From positions 522,838,959-522,902,958 of the forward strand of contig CM057350.1 of assembly GCA_030015575.1 (NCBI GenBank): a stretch of DNA of 64,000 nucleotides. Direction: 5' to 3'. The notes under the pieces were generated by a model. That model searched no databases and was not told the origin of the DNA. It saw only the letters and a list, made by a program, of their open reading frames with translations. Every line of letters begins with the position of its first letter. The stretch's first letter is position 1. Source of the stretch: Agapanthus africanus. Lineage: Eukaryota > Streptophyta > Magnoliopsida > Asparagales > Amaryllidaceae. Position numbers and translations under genes: made by a program. Shown here piece by piece: positions 46,311 through 58,706 of the stretch.

Positions 46311-47990
46311 CTATCGGGTATCACCACCGTCGATCGCGTCAAACGCATGTTCGTCTGGAAGATCGCAATTTAGAGGAGAATCGGCGGCTATTGGATGCTC
46401 AGCGAGGAAATCGGAGATGGCCTGGCCTTTTACTGCCTTGAGAGGCTGATAGGTTATCGAGAACTCCATCAAGAGCAGGGCCCATTTAGCGAGTCGTCCC
46501 GTCAATATGGCCTTCGACATTAAATATTTAAGGGGGTCCGCCTTTGAAATGAGACGGACCTCATGCGCCAACGCATAGTGCCTGAGCTTTGTTATCGCGA
46601 AGATTAACGCCAGGCAGTGTTTTTCAATGAGGGAGTAGTTGCTTTCTGCCCCCAGTAGAACTCGACTTAAGTAATAAAGAGCTCTCTCCTTCCCTTGATC
46701 GTTCTCTTGTGCCCATAATGCGCCTAAAGAACCTTCGAGGGCGGTTGTATAAAGAATGAGGGGCTTTCCCTTGACCGGAGCAGCCAACACTGGCGGGTTC
46801 TGTAAGTATTGTTTAATTTCGTCCAGCGCGCCCTGGCATTTTTGATCCCAGACGAATGGAGTTCCCTTCTTCATCAGGTGGCTGTAAGGACGGCACTTGC
46901 CTGAAAGATTGGCTATAAATCCCCGTATATATGCGAGCTTCCCTTGGAGAGACCACAGCTGTTTGAGGGTCCTTGGCGGAGGCATTTCCATGATCGCCTT
47001 GATCTTTGACGGATCTATTTTGATACCCCGGTGTCGGACGATGAATCCCAGGAATTTGCCCGAGGAAACTCCGAATGCACATTTGAGGGGGTTCATCTTC
47101 AAGTTGTGTTGTCGAAGGCGTTGAAATACGGTCTTCAAATGCTCGAGATGTTCCTCGTATGATTTGCTTTTAACCACGAGATCGTCGATATAGCATTCGA
47201 CGATTTCGTGTATAATGTCATCGAAGATCTTCGTCATGGCCCTCTGGTAGGTGGCGCCGGCATTCTTTAAACCGAAGGGCATCACCTTGTAGCAGAATAT
47301 ACCCAAAGGAGTCCTGAAGGCGGTGTGCTTCTGGTCTTCGGGATGCATTTTTATCTGATTATATCCTGACCAGCCGTCCATGAAGGAGAAAACCTCATGA
47401 GTGGACGTATTGTCTATCATCAGTTCGGTGACTGGCACTGGGAAATTGTCTTTCGGGCAAGCTTTATTGAGATCCCGGAAGTCTACGTATATGCGCACTG
47501 TCCCATTTTTCTTCATCACCGGGACGATGTTGGCGATCTATTCAGGGTATTGAACTTCCTGGATGAAGCCAGAGTCGATCAACTTCTTGACCTCGGCATT
47601 GATACTCATTTCAAGCTCGAGCCGCATTCTTCTCGGCGCCTGTTTGACTGGCTTGACGTCTGGAGATATCGCCAATCTGTGCAAAGCAATTTCTGGATCT
47701 AGTCCTGGCATTTCGGAATAGTTCCACGCGAAGCAATCTTTATGTTGTAGAAGCACGTCCTTTAACGCAACCACCCTTTCTTCAGATAGCAGCTCGCTGA
47801 TGAATGTCGGTCGCGGATCGTTTGCCGTCTCCAACTCAATTTTCTTGAGGTTATCTGCAGTGGTATGGATTCCATCTTCCAGCTCTTTTGGCGCTGGTGG
47901 AAATTCTGAGATTACCTCGTCGTTGCTGTTTTCGAAGCACCAGGGAAGGTCATCCATGTTCTCGGGCTCTTCTTTTAATATCGTTATCAC
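46311..47990 (-). pseudogene. Tat element: reverse transcriptase and first RNase H
   Basis: RT with VDFRDLNKACPKD, MPFGLKNAGATYQR and YIDDLVVKS, followed by a gypsy-type RNase H (SRVLLGAESNYSLIEK). The upstream part (47538-47990) holds the RT N-terminal region (FAWNYSEMPGLDPEIALHRL). Broken region; the parts are in normal Tat order. Confidence 0.88.
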
Positions 47991-49037
47991 GTGACAAGTA
48001 CGAATTCGCTTCCAATCCCAATACGGAACTGGTTCTTCTTTCGTGGCCTTGGGTTCGTGTTTTTGTGGCGGCGCTACCCTCCAATTGTCGGACAGAGCGA
48101 ACTTGCCAAGCTGATATTAATCTTCAACCCAATTCTTGAAGGTGAAGCAGTTCTCGAGAGGATGCCCCACCACTCGGTGATAAGAGCAATAGTCTGGGTG
48201 TGAGACCTCGCTTGCTTGTTCGGGGTGTTTAGACTCCGGCAGTGTAAGCATCTGATGTTTTAGAGCGAGGTCAAGTATTTTCTTCGTCTTGTCACGAGGA
48301 AAAGAGTATACTCGACCCATTTTTCTCATAAGGGATAGATCGGAACCACTCGATTTTCGCTTGAGTGGCCTCTTAGCCCCGCTTCGTTGCTGTTGAGCAC
48401 CTTTTTCGCATTTCGACTTGTTTCTGCCTCTGCGTCGAGCCTTCTTTATAACAGGTTGACAAGGAGCGGCATTTTCATCTTTCACGGCCTGTTGGAGGAG
48501 GCGTTGCATTTTGGCTTTCTCGTAGATGGTCATTTCACGGTTATGGTCGTCTCTGACTTTTTAACCAGCTTCCCTTATAAGCTTGTCCATTTGTTCTTCG
48601 AATGACGGACTGGGCACTTTTGCATCTGGAACTTTTACTGGTTCAGGATTAGCGTCCTCCCATTGAGCATCCGCTTCTTCATCGAAGTTATACATGACGT
48701 AACAGCTGTGTAGTAACTCTCGTTTATTTGACCGGATATATCCAAGCCCTTTTATTTCCATTCTCCCATTAGGCAGTTTGCATTGAGTCCCGGGAACGTT
48801 CCAGACTTTGTCATAGAACTTGGCTTTTCGAACGGTCTACTTGAAGGATATCCCTTGGCGTTTCAACAACCTTTTCAAGCCTTCTGTATAATATCTGGGG
48901 AGACGGATGGGCTGAAGCCTGTCAAGCGTAGGATCCGCGCCATGCCAGATTTCTTTCTCCACTCTGGTTTCTTCAGAGCGGTAGAATAGAATTGCTTTTT
49001 CGCTTTCTCGCTTGGGAGGGATATAGAACGTTTGTAG
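47991..49037 (-). pseudogene. Tat element: linker region with a repeated gag-like module
   Basis: Decayed coding sequence between protease and RT. At 48117-48533 it contains SFPRDKTKKILDLALKHQM and then YCSYHRVVGHPLENC, a close relative of a module also present inside gag (SFPRDKTRRLFELAL, then YCPYHRVLGHPIEDC). A module has therefore been duplicated across the protease. Several breaks. Confidence 0.7.
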
Positions 49038-50318
49038 CTATTCTATATTGTAAATATTAAGTGCATCCAGTTCTTTATGGTGTTTAAGCGGCACCATGGC
49101 GACTTGTAGACTTTGTTCTTCATCAGCGAACTTTCGTATTGAAGGTCGAGCAGAGAATACAGCATGGATCTCATCTTTCGAGTCGCTACCAAAGATCAAC
49201 GTAGGAGCGGACGGTCCTGGCTTATTGTGTTGGGGCGGACCCGAATACACTATCTCTTCTTCCTCCTCGGTATCACTCCCGAAAACAGGGATGGTGGCGT
49301 TAGCTTTGTTGTCTGGCTTGTGACACCTTTCTATGTCTTCAAAATCCGGTAAGAAGTATTTGGTATCTTCATATTTGCGAACTTCGTTCACGGAACACGG
49401 ATTCAGTTCTCCCGCCACGGTATACTCGAGACCATCCTTAGCATACTTCATACACTGATGTTGTGTAGAAGGGATGACGTTGTATTCGTGTAAGCATGGT
49501 CGGCCGAGCAAAGCATTGTAGCATGTCTTGGCGTCTATGACGTGGAATTTAATGTCCGTGACGAGTAGCCCAAAGCGTAGCGTCAGTATCACAGACCCAA
49601 GAGTCTTTGATGACTGGGAGTCGAACCCGGAGATGGTGATCTTGTCCCGAGCAAGGTGCTGGACGCTCATGCAGATTTCTTTTAACACCCGCACATTGAG
49701 GAGATTAACGGAGGAACCATTGTCGATCAGGATTTTGCCTATCTTTATATCGTGACAGTATCCTGAGACATAAAGGGGGCGATTGTGTTCGCATGTCCCG
49801 AGGAGAAGGTCTTCATCACCAAAAGCGACATCGGCCGTGTGCACTTCCTCCAATTCATCCTTCATCTTTTCCTCGGCCAGGAAAGCTTGGAATTGCCCCA
49901 GATCCTGTAGTGCCTTGACTAACGAATCTCTCGCCTCCTTTGATAGCAAAAGGGCGTCAAGAATGCTGAGCTGTGAGGGTAGCTTCCTCAGATGCGCTAA
50001 GAAGTTGTAATCCACCTTATTTCTCTTTGGCGGGTCCTTGCCACTTAGCTCTTCCACAACTTGGTCATCTAAGACGATATCTTCAGAGACCTTTTCTTTC
50101 CCTTTATCTTTTCTGTTTGAGGGTCCGAGATTCTTTTTGGGCAGCGTGCGATTACGTAGCCGGATATTTTCGCAGACCTTCGGCTCTTCTTCTTTTCCCG
50201 AAGTGGACTCTTTAAAGAGAGGGGCAAGTTCCAGCTCCTCATCAGAATTGCTCCCGAATGTAGGCACCTGTGATCCCCCGGTGTTAACCCTTCGGTCATA
50301 TCCTTCCGTTCCCGACAA
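49038..50318 (-). pseudogene. Tat element: protease region
   Basis: About 426 codons with an aspartic protease of retropepsin type (ILIDNGSSVNLLN, then ALLGRPCLHEY) preceded by a charged spacer. It overlaps the end of the gag frame in a different phase. Broken region. Confidence 0.8.
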
Positions 50319-53300
50319 TCACCGGTAATTCTGTTAAACCCTTCGGTCATATCCTTCCGTTCCCGACGAGTTTTGCGCTTTTCCCGCTTAAAGCGCTGTC
50401 GATGAGCAACGTATCCTTGCCACCATCTATCAAAAGCTTTGCACTCTTGAGTGGGGTGCGAAACTTTCTGATGATATAAGCAATAGGAAGGGTGCATTTC
50501 TATTTCACCGGTAATTTTTCCTTCGGAGGATGGTAGCTTCATACCCATTGATATGGCCTTAGCAAACCTTTTCCTCATCTTGAATTGGCTTTTGTCGGTA
50601 GTGGAGGTATTTTGCTCCAGCGGGATCGTCGCAGCTCTTTCATCAAGTCGCTGGCGCTTGGCCCTTTCAAATATGACCTCCTCACGTTCTCGATCAGCTT
50701 TACTTTTCAACCAAGCTTCATTAAGGAATGCGTCAATTACTTCATCTGAGGGCCCCAGAATTTTTGGTTCAGGGTCTGCCCCCAGCTTTTCAGTGCAAGG
50801 AGTCTCCTCATCGTCTATGAACGAATGGGAAATCACATGACAGCTCATCATGCATTCTTCAGATTCATCAGATGAACTTTCTCCCTCATCTTCCTCTTGA
50901 AAGACATGATCGAGGAACTCTTGGAATGTAATGGGAGTCCGTGCCTTCTGGTTGTATTCCTCCATCTCGTCAATTTGTTTTTGCAAGTCCGTGCGCTTGT
51001 CTCCAGGCTTCACGGGCTTCTTTGATTTCTTTTTCTTCTTCTTCGAAGATTTTGACGGCTGGTTGCGAGTGCTTGAGTCACCACCAGCGGTCTTTGGAGT
51101 TGGACGTGGCTTCAACATCCCCTCAATGATCTGCGGTTCCAACGGGCTCTTCCACCTAATCGCTGGACATGTCTGAAGATCGTTTAGCATCCTCTTTGTC
51201 TTGGCCGATAATACAACCTCCCAAGGAGCTTCATCAACGACGGAGCATGTTGCCCTCGGCGTATTCGTCCCCTTAGAGTTGTGGGGCTGCGGGGAATTCA
51301 CCTTCCATTTGTCAGATAATGCGAATTTGCCCCGTCGGTATTGGTTTTCAAGCCAATTTTTGAAAACGTAGCAATCTTCGATCGGATGGCCCAGTACTCG
51401 ATGATAAGGACAGTAATTGGGCTCATTGATATCACTTGGTTGCAACGGACGTTTTGGATCCGGCAGATTTATGAGTCGGTTGCACAACGCCAGCTCGAAT
51501 AACCTTCTCGTTTTATCGCGGGGAAAGGAGTAGGAACGTCCTAGCCTCTCCTCAAGGGTTACGTACGGACGCATATTATTTTGAAGAACAACCGGCTTCG
51601 AGTCGCTCGGTTGTTGTTGAGCATTAGCGACAACGATCGCTTTTCCCTTCCCTTTGTCATTTCGGGAGTCCGGCTTTGGAAGAGGGGGTTTATGGCCCAT
51701 CTGATCCATTTGTGCTAGCTTATCAATCAAGGCCTGGAAGGTAGTTGGCTTGAAAAACATCATAAATTGTGAGATGGTTGCTTGCGGATCAAGGGTTCCC
51801 ACAAACATACCCACCGCGGGAGCCTCTTCAATACGCTGCTCGCACTTCGACCATAAGTTCCGCCATCGTATAACATATTGAACCCATGTCTCGCCTGGCT
51901 TTACCCTGGCGTTAATTAGTGCCGTCATCGGGGTGCGTTCACTGGCGTTTGCAAAATGCTGAGTAAACAACAGCTCCATCTCCGCGAAGGTTTTGATAGA
52001 GTCGTTCGGGAGCTCAGAGTACCACTCGAACGTTGTATCTGATAAGCTTCCAATAAACTGGCGAAGCAACAACTTGTCATCACCGCCGGTGTTGCCGCAG
52101 AGTGCCCTGAACTGGGCAACATGCTGGTGAGGATTGCCCGTCCCCTTGTAGACATGGAACTTAGGAATTGTGTAGCCCGGCGGGTACTTGATTTGGTCGT
52201 ACCAACTTGGATATGGCCGCCCCGTTTTTACGACCTGTCCAGCTTCTTCAGTCGCATGATGAACTCGTATTTGTTGGGCTATGTACTCGTCCAAATCAGA
52301 TTTGGAGATTGTATCCTCCTTAACCGTCGACAGAGCTGGCGGAGGATTTGATGTCTCTCCCCTATCGTCTCCAAGAATGATCGGGGGATCTTCGGCCGGA
52401 GGATCTTGTTGTATCATCATCCCTACCATGTCTTGGAACAGGAGGCCCATACGCTGCATGTTGGATGCTTGTTCAGCAGCCTCTTTGTCCTTCTTATCCA
52501 ATATTCGACGAAGGAATTCAGCGTCGGTTTCTTCCTCTTGGCGTTCATCCGAGGACGTTTCAGGGTTTTCTTTTGGCCCAGTAAGTGCGGCCACAGCGTT
52601 CATCATCTCTTGGAGTTTCTGCTGCTGCTCCTGGGCTTTGGTCACTGATCGCGTAAGCGGTCGATGACTCGTAGATATGCGACTGTCCTCTTTACCAGAC
52701 GCCACGTAGACTGTATGAACTACAATGCCCCCTGACTTAGGACGTTTGGGTTCACCACCTTTGATATTCGTTGTCGGCGTAGGGACTTTTTCTGGCCTTC
52801 TTCTCTTATGGGCCGTAGAAGTTGAGGGGGCCGTTGCTTTGGGCACCCAAGCGGTCATTATCTTTCGTTGCTTGACCGGAGGATTTTCTTCTTCCCGACC
52901 TTTCGACTTCTTCTGTTGGCTAGAGAACTTAGGCTCAATCACAGATTCTCGGACTCGTCGCCATGTCTTATAGATCTTGGAGGACAATGATCGAGGAGAC
53001 TGCTCTGGCTTTTCTGCTTCCACGGCAGTCTCTACTGGTGGAGGAGATCTTTTGAGCACCGCAGACGGCGAGTTTCTGTGTACTCTATTCAGTAGCTCGA
53101 AGCTGTTCCCGGTGGGAACAGCGTTAACTTCCACCGTTGGAGCTGGCGTAGTCATCCCAGAAGGGGAGTTACCCCCGGTCTTCCTTATCCGGCACCAGTG
53201 GCGTCGGCGGGCGCGATGAGTCGTCGGTATTGGTTCAGAGACAGAAACAACTTCTTCTTGCCCCCTGTTCAGGTGTGGTGCTGTTGCCGGCGTCAGCCTA

Positions 53301-53803
53301 TTGAAGACTGATGTCTTTTGAGTAGCAAGAGCAAGAGTGGGAGTTGGGATGGTCAGTCTTGTAAAGACCGATCTCTTAGCAGGAGAAGCCGCCTTGACAA
53401 CTTCAGGAGCAGGTTTGGCTACTCCTTTTGAGATAACCTTTTCTGGGATTGCAAGCTTCATTGCGGGTCCGTAAGAGTTTTGGCCCAATCTGGAGAAGAC
53501 CGAGGCACTGGTGTTGGGCGACCCGTTGAGAGGGGCCGCAGTAACTGAAAGTCGATCGAAGATCGACTTCTTAGGAGCTTCTTGTACGGGCATGGAGGTG
53601 CTAAAGCTTGTTGGTGGAAGCATAGTTCCGAAAAACAACCCCGTGGTGGCTTGAGTAATCTGCTCCACGGGCATGGTGAACAAAGAGGCCGCTCGGGGCC
53701 CGTAGGTTACGCCCCCAGTTGAGACCGGATGCGAGCTGCAGCTGCAGTTGGAGCACTTCGAACAAGTAGAGGCCATCGATGCTTGATTTCTTTTCTGTGC
53801 CAA
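50069..53803 (-). pseudogene. Tat element: gag
   Basis: About 1244 codons. A Pro/Ser-rich N-terminal extension carries four short repeats of the form S(I/V)F(D/S/T/N)RL near residues 80, 103, 147 and 167. Then come a basic segment, the plant gag core (YPPGYTIPKFHVYKGTG, then FEWYSELPNDSI) near 560-720, and knuckle-like C-x2-H-x4-H-x4-C motifs (YCPYHRVLGHPIEDC, and a diverged YCLYHQKVSHPTQEC). Gag packages the element RNA. Part of a broken gag-pol region. The plus-strand open frames are shadows. Confidence 0.88.
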
Positions 53804-53933
53804 GCAAGAGACAAAATCTTAGTAAACTTGAAATCCAAAGGCAACCATTTAACAAACCGCGATTAGTTCACGAGGACGACACACGAAGTGTGGAATGGAA
53901 AGAGGAAAAGATCCCACCGGGCGTGCCAAAATC
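53804..53933 (-). other. Short leader and primer binding site of the Tat element
   Basis: Only about 130 bases separate the LTR from gag. On the minus strand TGGCACGCCCGGTGGGA (53912-53927 region) starts six bases inside the LTR; it begins with TGG as a tRNA-primed site should, but I do not assign the tRNA. Confidence 0.7.
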
Positions 53934-54520
53934 TGTTCCCCTCCGAACGACTGCGCACAAGACTGCGAAGTCCTGACGCTGAGATTCGGGGCAGATGCTA
54001 TATGGTTTTATCCGTCCACCTCTCCAAAGATGCCAAGTTGATTTATGGCACCGTGTATCGGAGGTTTAGACGGATGCGGCCGATGTAGCAGACTTCGTCA
54101 GATTCCTCCTCGCTTGAGGGGTTTTTGATTGTGGGGACGCTCATCCCTGCAGGCGCAAGCCCCTGCAGTTAATTACGCTACCGCATCGTGGTAACAACTT
54201 TCTCCTTCTCCAGAATTTCACTTCGTGTCGTGTGTGTTTGTTTTGTTTGTGGTTGCCCGTGGATTGTATACGAAGACTAAGCGATGTTGTCGCCCGTAGG
54301 ACGTGGATTAGTCCAAATCCGTATTTACTTAGATTTGGGTTTGGTGTTTTGGTTTAAGGATACGTTAGCCGTATTTAGGTTAAGATCGACTTAAACGTTT
54401 GTTATGGATACGTTAGCCGTATTTAGGTTAAGATCGACTTAAACGTTTGTTAAGGATACGTTAGTCTGATTTGAGACTAAGATCAACTTAACGGGATCGT
54501 TTGGATCCGACAAAAGAGCA

Positions 54521-54830
54521 TTTAGGGACTCTATTGTTCCAGTTTAGGGATGTAGTGGTCCATGTTCCAGCTTAGGGACGTGGTGGTCCATCGCCAGTTT
54601 AGGGACGTGGTGGTCCATGTTCCAGTTTAGGGACATGGTGGTCCATCGCCAGTTTAGGGACGTGGTGGTCCATCATTAGTTTAAGGACGTTTCGGTCCAA
54701 CATTAGTTTAAGGACGTTTCGGTCCGACATTAGTGTAAGGACGTTTCGGTCCAACATTCCCATTTTGGGGTAAATATTAGTTTAAGGACGTTTCGGTCCA
54801 CGAGTTTAAGGACCCCGCAGTCCATATCGA
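54521..54830. repeat. 27-bp GGAC...GTCC array, upper LTR
   Basis: Same units as 10399-10674 in a different order and number, showing unit turnover after insertion. Confidence 0.82.
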
Positions 54831-55798
54831 TGTGTGGTCGTCGGGACCCGTCACCTCTCTAACGTCGTTGAAGGATTACAATGATGGGTGTCAGAGGAGT
54901 TCGGAGATGTACCCTCGAACCGGTCGTAAATTGATTTAGGGAGCAGCCGTGCTCAGTCAATTTAATTTGAGGACTTATGGCCATGACTGGGCCGAGTCCA
55001 GTTTCAAGATTCTTTTGTCTTTGGCTTATTGGACCTGTGCTAGGCCCTTACCCGTTTACTGTATTATTTTTCTTTATTTTGGTTGGGCTCTGCCCCTTTT
55101 TTTAAATGCATAGCAATTTTGATTAGGCCTGTTAGGCCTTTTAATTGGGCTCTGTCCTTTTTCTTAATAATGCAGAGCATTTTTGATTAGGCCTGTTAGG
55201 CCTTTTAATTGGGCTCTGTCTCTTTTCTTAATAATGCAGAGCATTAAATACTCTGACAGTGCCCCATGTGGCTTGTCAGGCGTTTTGCGCCAATTAATAA
55301 GCGCAAGCGCTCGTGGAGGTGACGTGACACGTGTCACGTTCTGGTGAGCGCAAGCGCAACAGCGCAGTGCGCTGCGTCAGTGCGCTGCGCTGTTGCACTG
55401 CTGACACGTGGCGCTTCCTGGCCGCTTGCGCAATAGTGCAGTTTTGGCAAGTGCTGGGCACTGTTAACTTGAGAATCTTTTAGATTCAGAACCAGAAGTA
55501 CAAAGCACTGTTTGTTTTCTTGATCTAATTTAGATCAAAGAAAACAAGTTCTTCTTGTTTTTCTTATCTCGGAGAACCAATGGTTCATAGAAAAGTGCAA
55601 AGCACTTATTATTATTATTATTATTTTTTAGAGATCCTTGATCTTGTTCTCAGATCAATGATCTGTTCATAAGCGAATTTTCTCTTTTTCTAAAGGTTTT
55701 TTACCTTTTTTGTTCTTGAGGATTTCTCTCCAATTCTTCAGAGTTCTCTCTGTTTAATTTTTCACAAAATGTTGATCCCTTTTGAATTGAGGTCTAGG

Positions 55799-55811
55799 GT
55801 CCTTTTTATAG
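55799..55811 (-). promoter_or_regulatory. TATA box of the Tat LTR promoter (upper copy)
   Basis: Minus strand CTATAAAAAGGAC; as the 5' LTR this is the copy that would start the element RNA. Confidence 0.75.
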
Positions 55812-55994
55812 TGCCCATAAATTAGTTAAATTTGTTAAAGAGATCTTTCTCTGAGTGATTTGGGGAATTTTCCCCACCGTTGGATCTTTGATCCAAGGGC
55901 TTCTGTTTTACAGAAGAAAATCTTCTTGTTTTTAATAAGAACAGAAAGATTTCTTTAAAATCTTAATTCTGTTTGGCGCAAACACCCCAGCGCG

Positions 55995-56382
55995 TGACAC
56001 GTGTCGCGCAGCACAGCGCTTGTGCAGTTGTGCTTGCGCAACTGTGCAGACACGTGTCGCGCAGTGCAATGCTTGCGCGGCTGTGCTTGCGCAGCTGTGC
56101 TTGCGCAACTGCGCAGACACGTGTCGTGCAGCGCTGCTGCGCAGACACGTGTCGCGCAGCGCAGCGCTTGCGTATCTATGCCTGCGCAACCGCGCTGACA
56201 CGTGTCGCGCAGCGCAGCGCTTGCGTATCTATGCCTGCGCAACCGCGCTGACACGTGTCGCGCAGTGCAGCGCTTGCGCAACTGAAGCGTTGCTTCCTTT
56301 TGTCTTTTAATAGAGCTTTGCTCTGATTGGGCGCGCTGCCTCGGGTGCTGCATTGATGCATCAGCACCTGACACGTGGCGCG
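55995..56382. promoter_or_regulatory. Tandem G-box/ABRE-like array in the U3 (upper copy)
   Basis: At least six intact GACACGTGTC-type palindromes followed by one GACACGTGGC, upstream of the TATA box on the element's strand. More intact units than in the lower LTR (about three). Confidence 0.72.
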
Positions 56383-56534
56383 TTGCGCGCAGCGCAAAGA
56401 ATCTGAAGCGTTGCTTCATTTATTAAAGTTTAAGTTTTCAAAGCAAAGCTTTGCTCTGATTGGGGGAAGATGAAGCGTTGCTTCATCTCCCGCCTTGGAA
56501 TTTGAACAGAGCTTTGCTCTGATTAGGGTAAATA

Positions 56535-56539
56535 GACTA
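56535..56539. repeat. Target site duplication GACTA, right copy (Tat into B)
   Basis: Pairs with 9859-9863; B's coding remnant continues directly after it. Confidence 0.93.
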
Positions 56540-58690
56540 CCTGAGAAAACAGTCAGGTTTGTTTTCTCGGCAAGTCAGTTCTTGTTGTGTGGGAGGACAG
56601 TGGTGCCGCCTCTCACAGCTTGAATTCAGCCTTTTTCGCTAGTCGGCTTTTGAGGAGAGGATGTCGAGGATTCTTGGCGTTCATTCATGATACCGGAGCC
56701 ACAGTGGGTTTGTTGGACCGGGTTCCTATCGTACGAGAGTTTTCCGACGTTTTTCCAGATGAGCCGGCGGAGCTTAGGGAGCTTAAGGATCAGCTGCAGA
56801 GTTGTTTGTTAGGGGGATTGTGCGTCTGAGTGTTTCGCATTGGGAAGCTCCTATTTCTGTTTGTCAAGGAGAAGGACGGCAGTTTGAGGGTGTGTATCGA
56901 TGGATTGTCAATTGAACCGGCTTACGGTGCAGATAGGTATCCTTTACCTCGCATTGACGATTTCTTCGATCAGCTCCAGAGTGTGAGGCATTTTCTAAGT
57001 TTGTTTGGGATCAGGTCATCATTGTTGCGGGTTCGGAGTGATGACATTCCGAAGACTGCCTTGTGCATGCTACGGGCTTTGTGTGTTTTAGTTGTGTCAT
57101 TGGACTCACCAATGCCCTAGTAGCATTCGTTGATTTGATGAACCGGATTTCTTCAGGCCTTTCCTAGACCAGTTTATTGTTGTGTGATTGACGACATTCT
57201 GGTCTATTCTAATGTGTCGTGAGGGACAGGAGTAGCACTTGAGGATTTGTTTTGCAGACATTGGGAGAGTGCCAGCTGTTTGCTAGATTCTCGGAGTGTT
57301 CCTTTAGGCTTGATTGTGTTGACTCCTAGGTATTGTAGTTACGGGAGACGGTTTTCGTATGGTCCCGAGGAAGATCGAGGCCGTACGGCTTTGGCCAGAC
57401 TTGTGCAGGATGGAGGTCCGCAGATTTTAGGCTTAGCAGGTTTTTACTGCCGTTTCGTGCAGGATTACTAGCGTATTGCTACACCGTTGACTGGACTGAC
57501 CGGAAAGGAGGTTCCTTTCTTTGGACTGAGGCATGCGTGCGGAGTTTTCGGCAGTTGAAGACTCGGTTGACAACTGCACCAGTTCTTTCTTTACTTTTTG
57601 GTTGAGTATCTGAGACCGGCTGGAGAGTTGCAACCTTTAACCGTTCTGAAGTAGGAATGGAAGCAGATCTCCATGAATATTCGTTGTGGCGTCTACCCAG
57701 GTTTAGTCAGGGTGTGACTCCATTCGGGTGTTTGTGTCCGGTTATGCTCGATTTGCTCAGTTGTTCTTTGTTAAGTTTGTGCGTTGCACGGAGTTCCTTC
57801 ATGGGTCGTATCCAATGAGGGCACCCTGTTCGCTTGCCGTCTTGGGCAGGAGTTTCAGGAAGCCTTGGGTACTGGTTGAGCTTTAGCTCCGCCTTTCCAT
57901 CCGCAGGATGATGGTTTTGTGAGAGCGGGCTATACCGACTCTAGAGGATATGCTTGTGTGTGCGTACTAATTGTTGTCGGCAGTTGGGATCGTCACTTGC
58001 CATTGTTAGGGTTCTCCTTCGATAGAAGTTATCAGGAGGCACTCCAACTGGCAACCTTTAGGTTTAGTTGTTAGGTCGTGTCGATCTCCAGTCTGTTTTT
58101 CTGACTCTGCGTGAGTATGATTTTTGGACCCCAGCTAGTCTTGAGACTTCGGAAATGATCCAGTTGGTTCAGGTCAGGATGATGACAGTCCTGTGCGGAC
58201 AGAGGTCTTATGCCAACCATGGTGGTCGCAGGCTTGAGTTCGCAGTGGGAGATCATGTATTCCTACGGATTTTTTCGATGAATGACGTGTTGAGTTTTGG
58301 GAAGCTTATCCTAGGATTTTAGGTCCTTTTGAGATCCTTAAAGCGAGTTAGTTCCGTTGCCTATATTTTGGCACTTCCACCCAGATTATTGAGTATTCAC
58401 CCTGTATTCCTTGTGTCGATACTTTGCAATTACCTTCATGACTTTCTCACATGATTCAGCACCAGACCAATTAGCTTGGACGCGATCTTTCGTTCACCGG
58501 CAGCCAATTGTGTTAGTGGTTCGGCAGGTGGAGAAATTTCGGTCAAAGGTCTTGCCATCTGTGAAGGGTTTTCTTGGGCGTAGCCGTATAGTGAGGTGAT
58601 CACTTGGGAGGCTGCGAGCGAGATTTGAGAGTTTTGTAATCTTCTCTTTGAGGGTACGCTTAGTGAGAATTTTAAATTCGGGGACGAATT
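56540..58690 (+). pseudogene. pol remnant of element B
   Basis: Continues the B element: end of protease, RT fragments (REFSDVFPDEPAELRELKDQ near 56740-56800, YPLPRIDDFFDQLQS near 56940), the GLAGFYCRFVQDY linker (57431-57471), and integrase C-terminal fragments (ETSEMIQLVQVRM, GDHVFLRIF near 58150-58280). No integrase core and little RNase H can be found, and the region is shorter than in A. Many breaks. Confidence 0.75.
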
Positions 58691-58693
58691 TTT

Positions 58694-58706
58694 ACAAGGG
58701 GGAGAT
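58694..58706 (+). other. Polypurine tract of element B
   Basis: ACAAGGGGGAGAT directly before the LTR start TGTAACGCC. Confidence 0.85.

Larger units (their letters stand above)
9864..56534 (-). mobile_element. Tat-type Ty3/gypsy element with antisense frame, twice invaded
   Basis: A minus-strand element. From 5' to 3' it has LTR 53934-56534, primer site 53912-53927, gag, protease, RT, RNase H, a second archaeal-type RNase H with integrase (to 44544), a long non-coding 3' region, an antisense open frame, polypurine tract at 12323 and LTR 9864-12322. It spans 46.7 kb but only about 18.8 kb belong to it after removing C2 and the LARD with their duplications, a size usual for Tat/Ogre-type elements. 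LTRs differ by about 3 percent plus indels. The coding part is broken, about five or six breaks. Confidence 0.9.
53934..56534 (-). repeat. 5' LTR of the Tat element (upper copy)
   Basis: 2601 bases, aligned with 9864-12322 at about 3 percent substitutions. Indels include an extra 50-base unit near 54400-54450, a reshuffled GGAC/GTCC array (54521-54830) and a longer G-box array (55995-56382). TATA box at 55799-55811. No gene. Confidence 0.9.
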
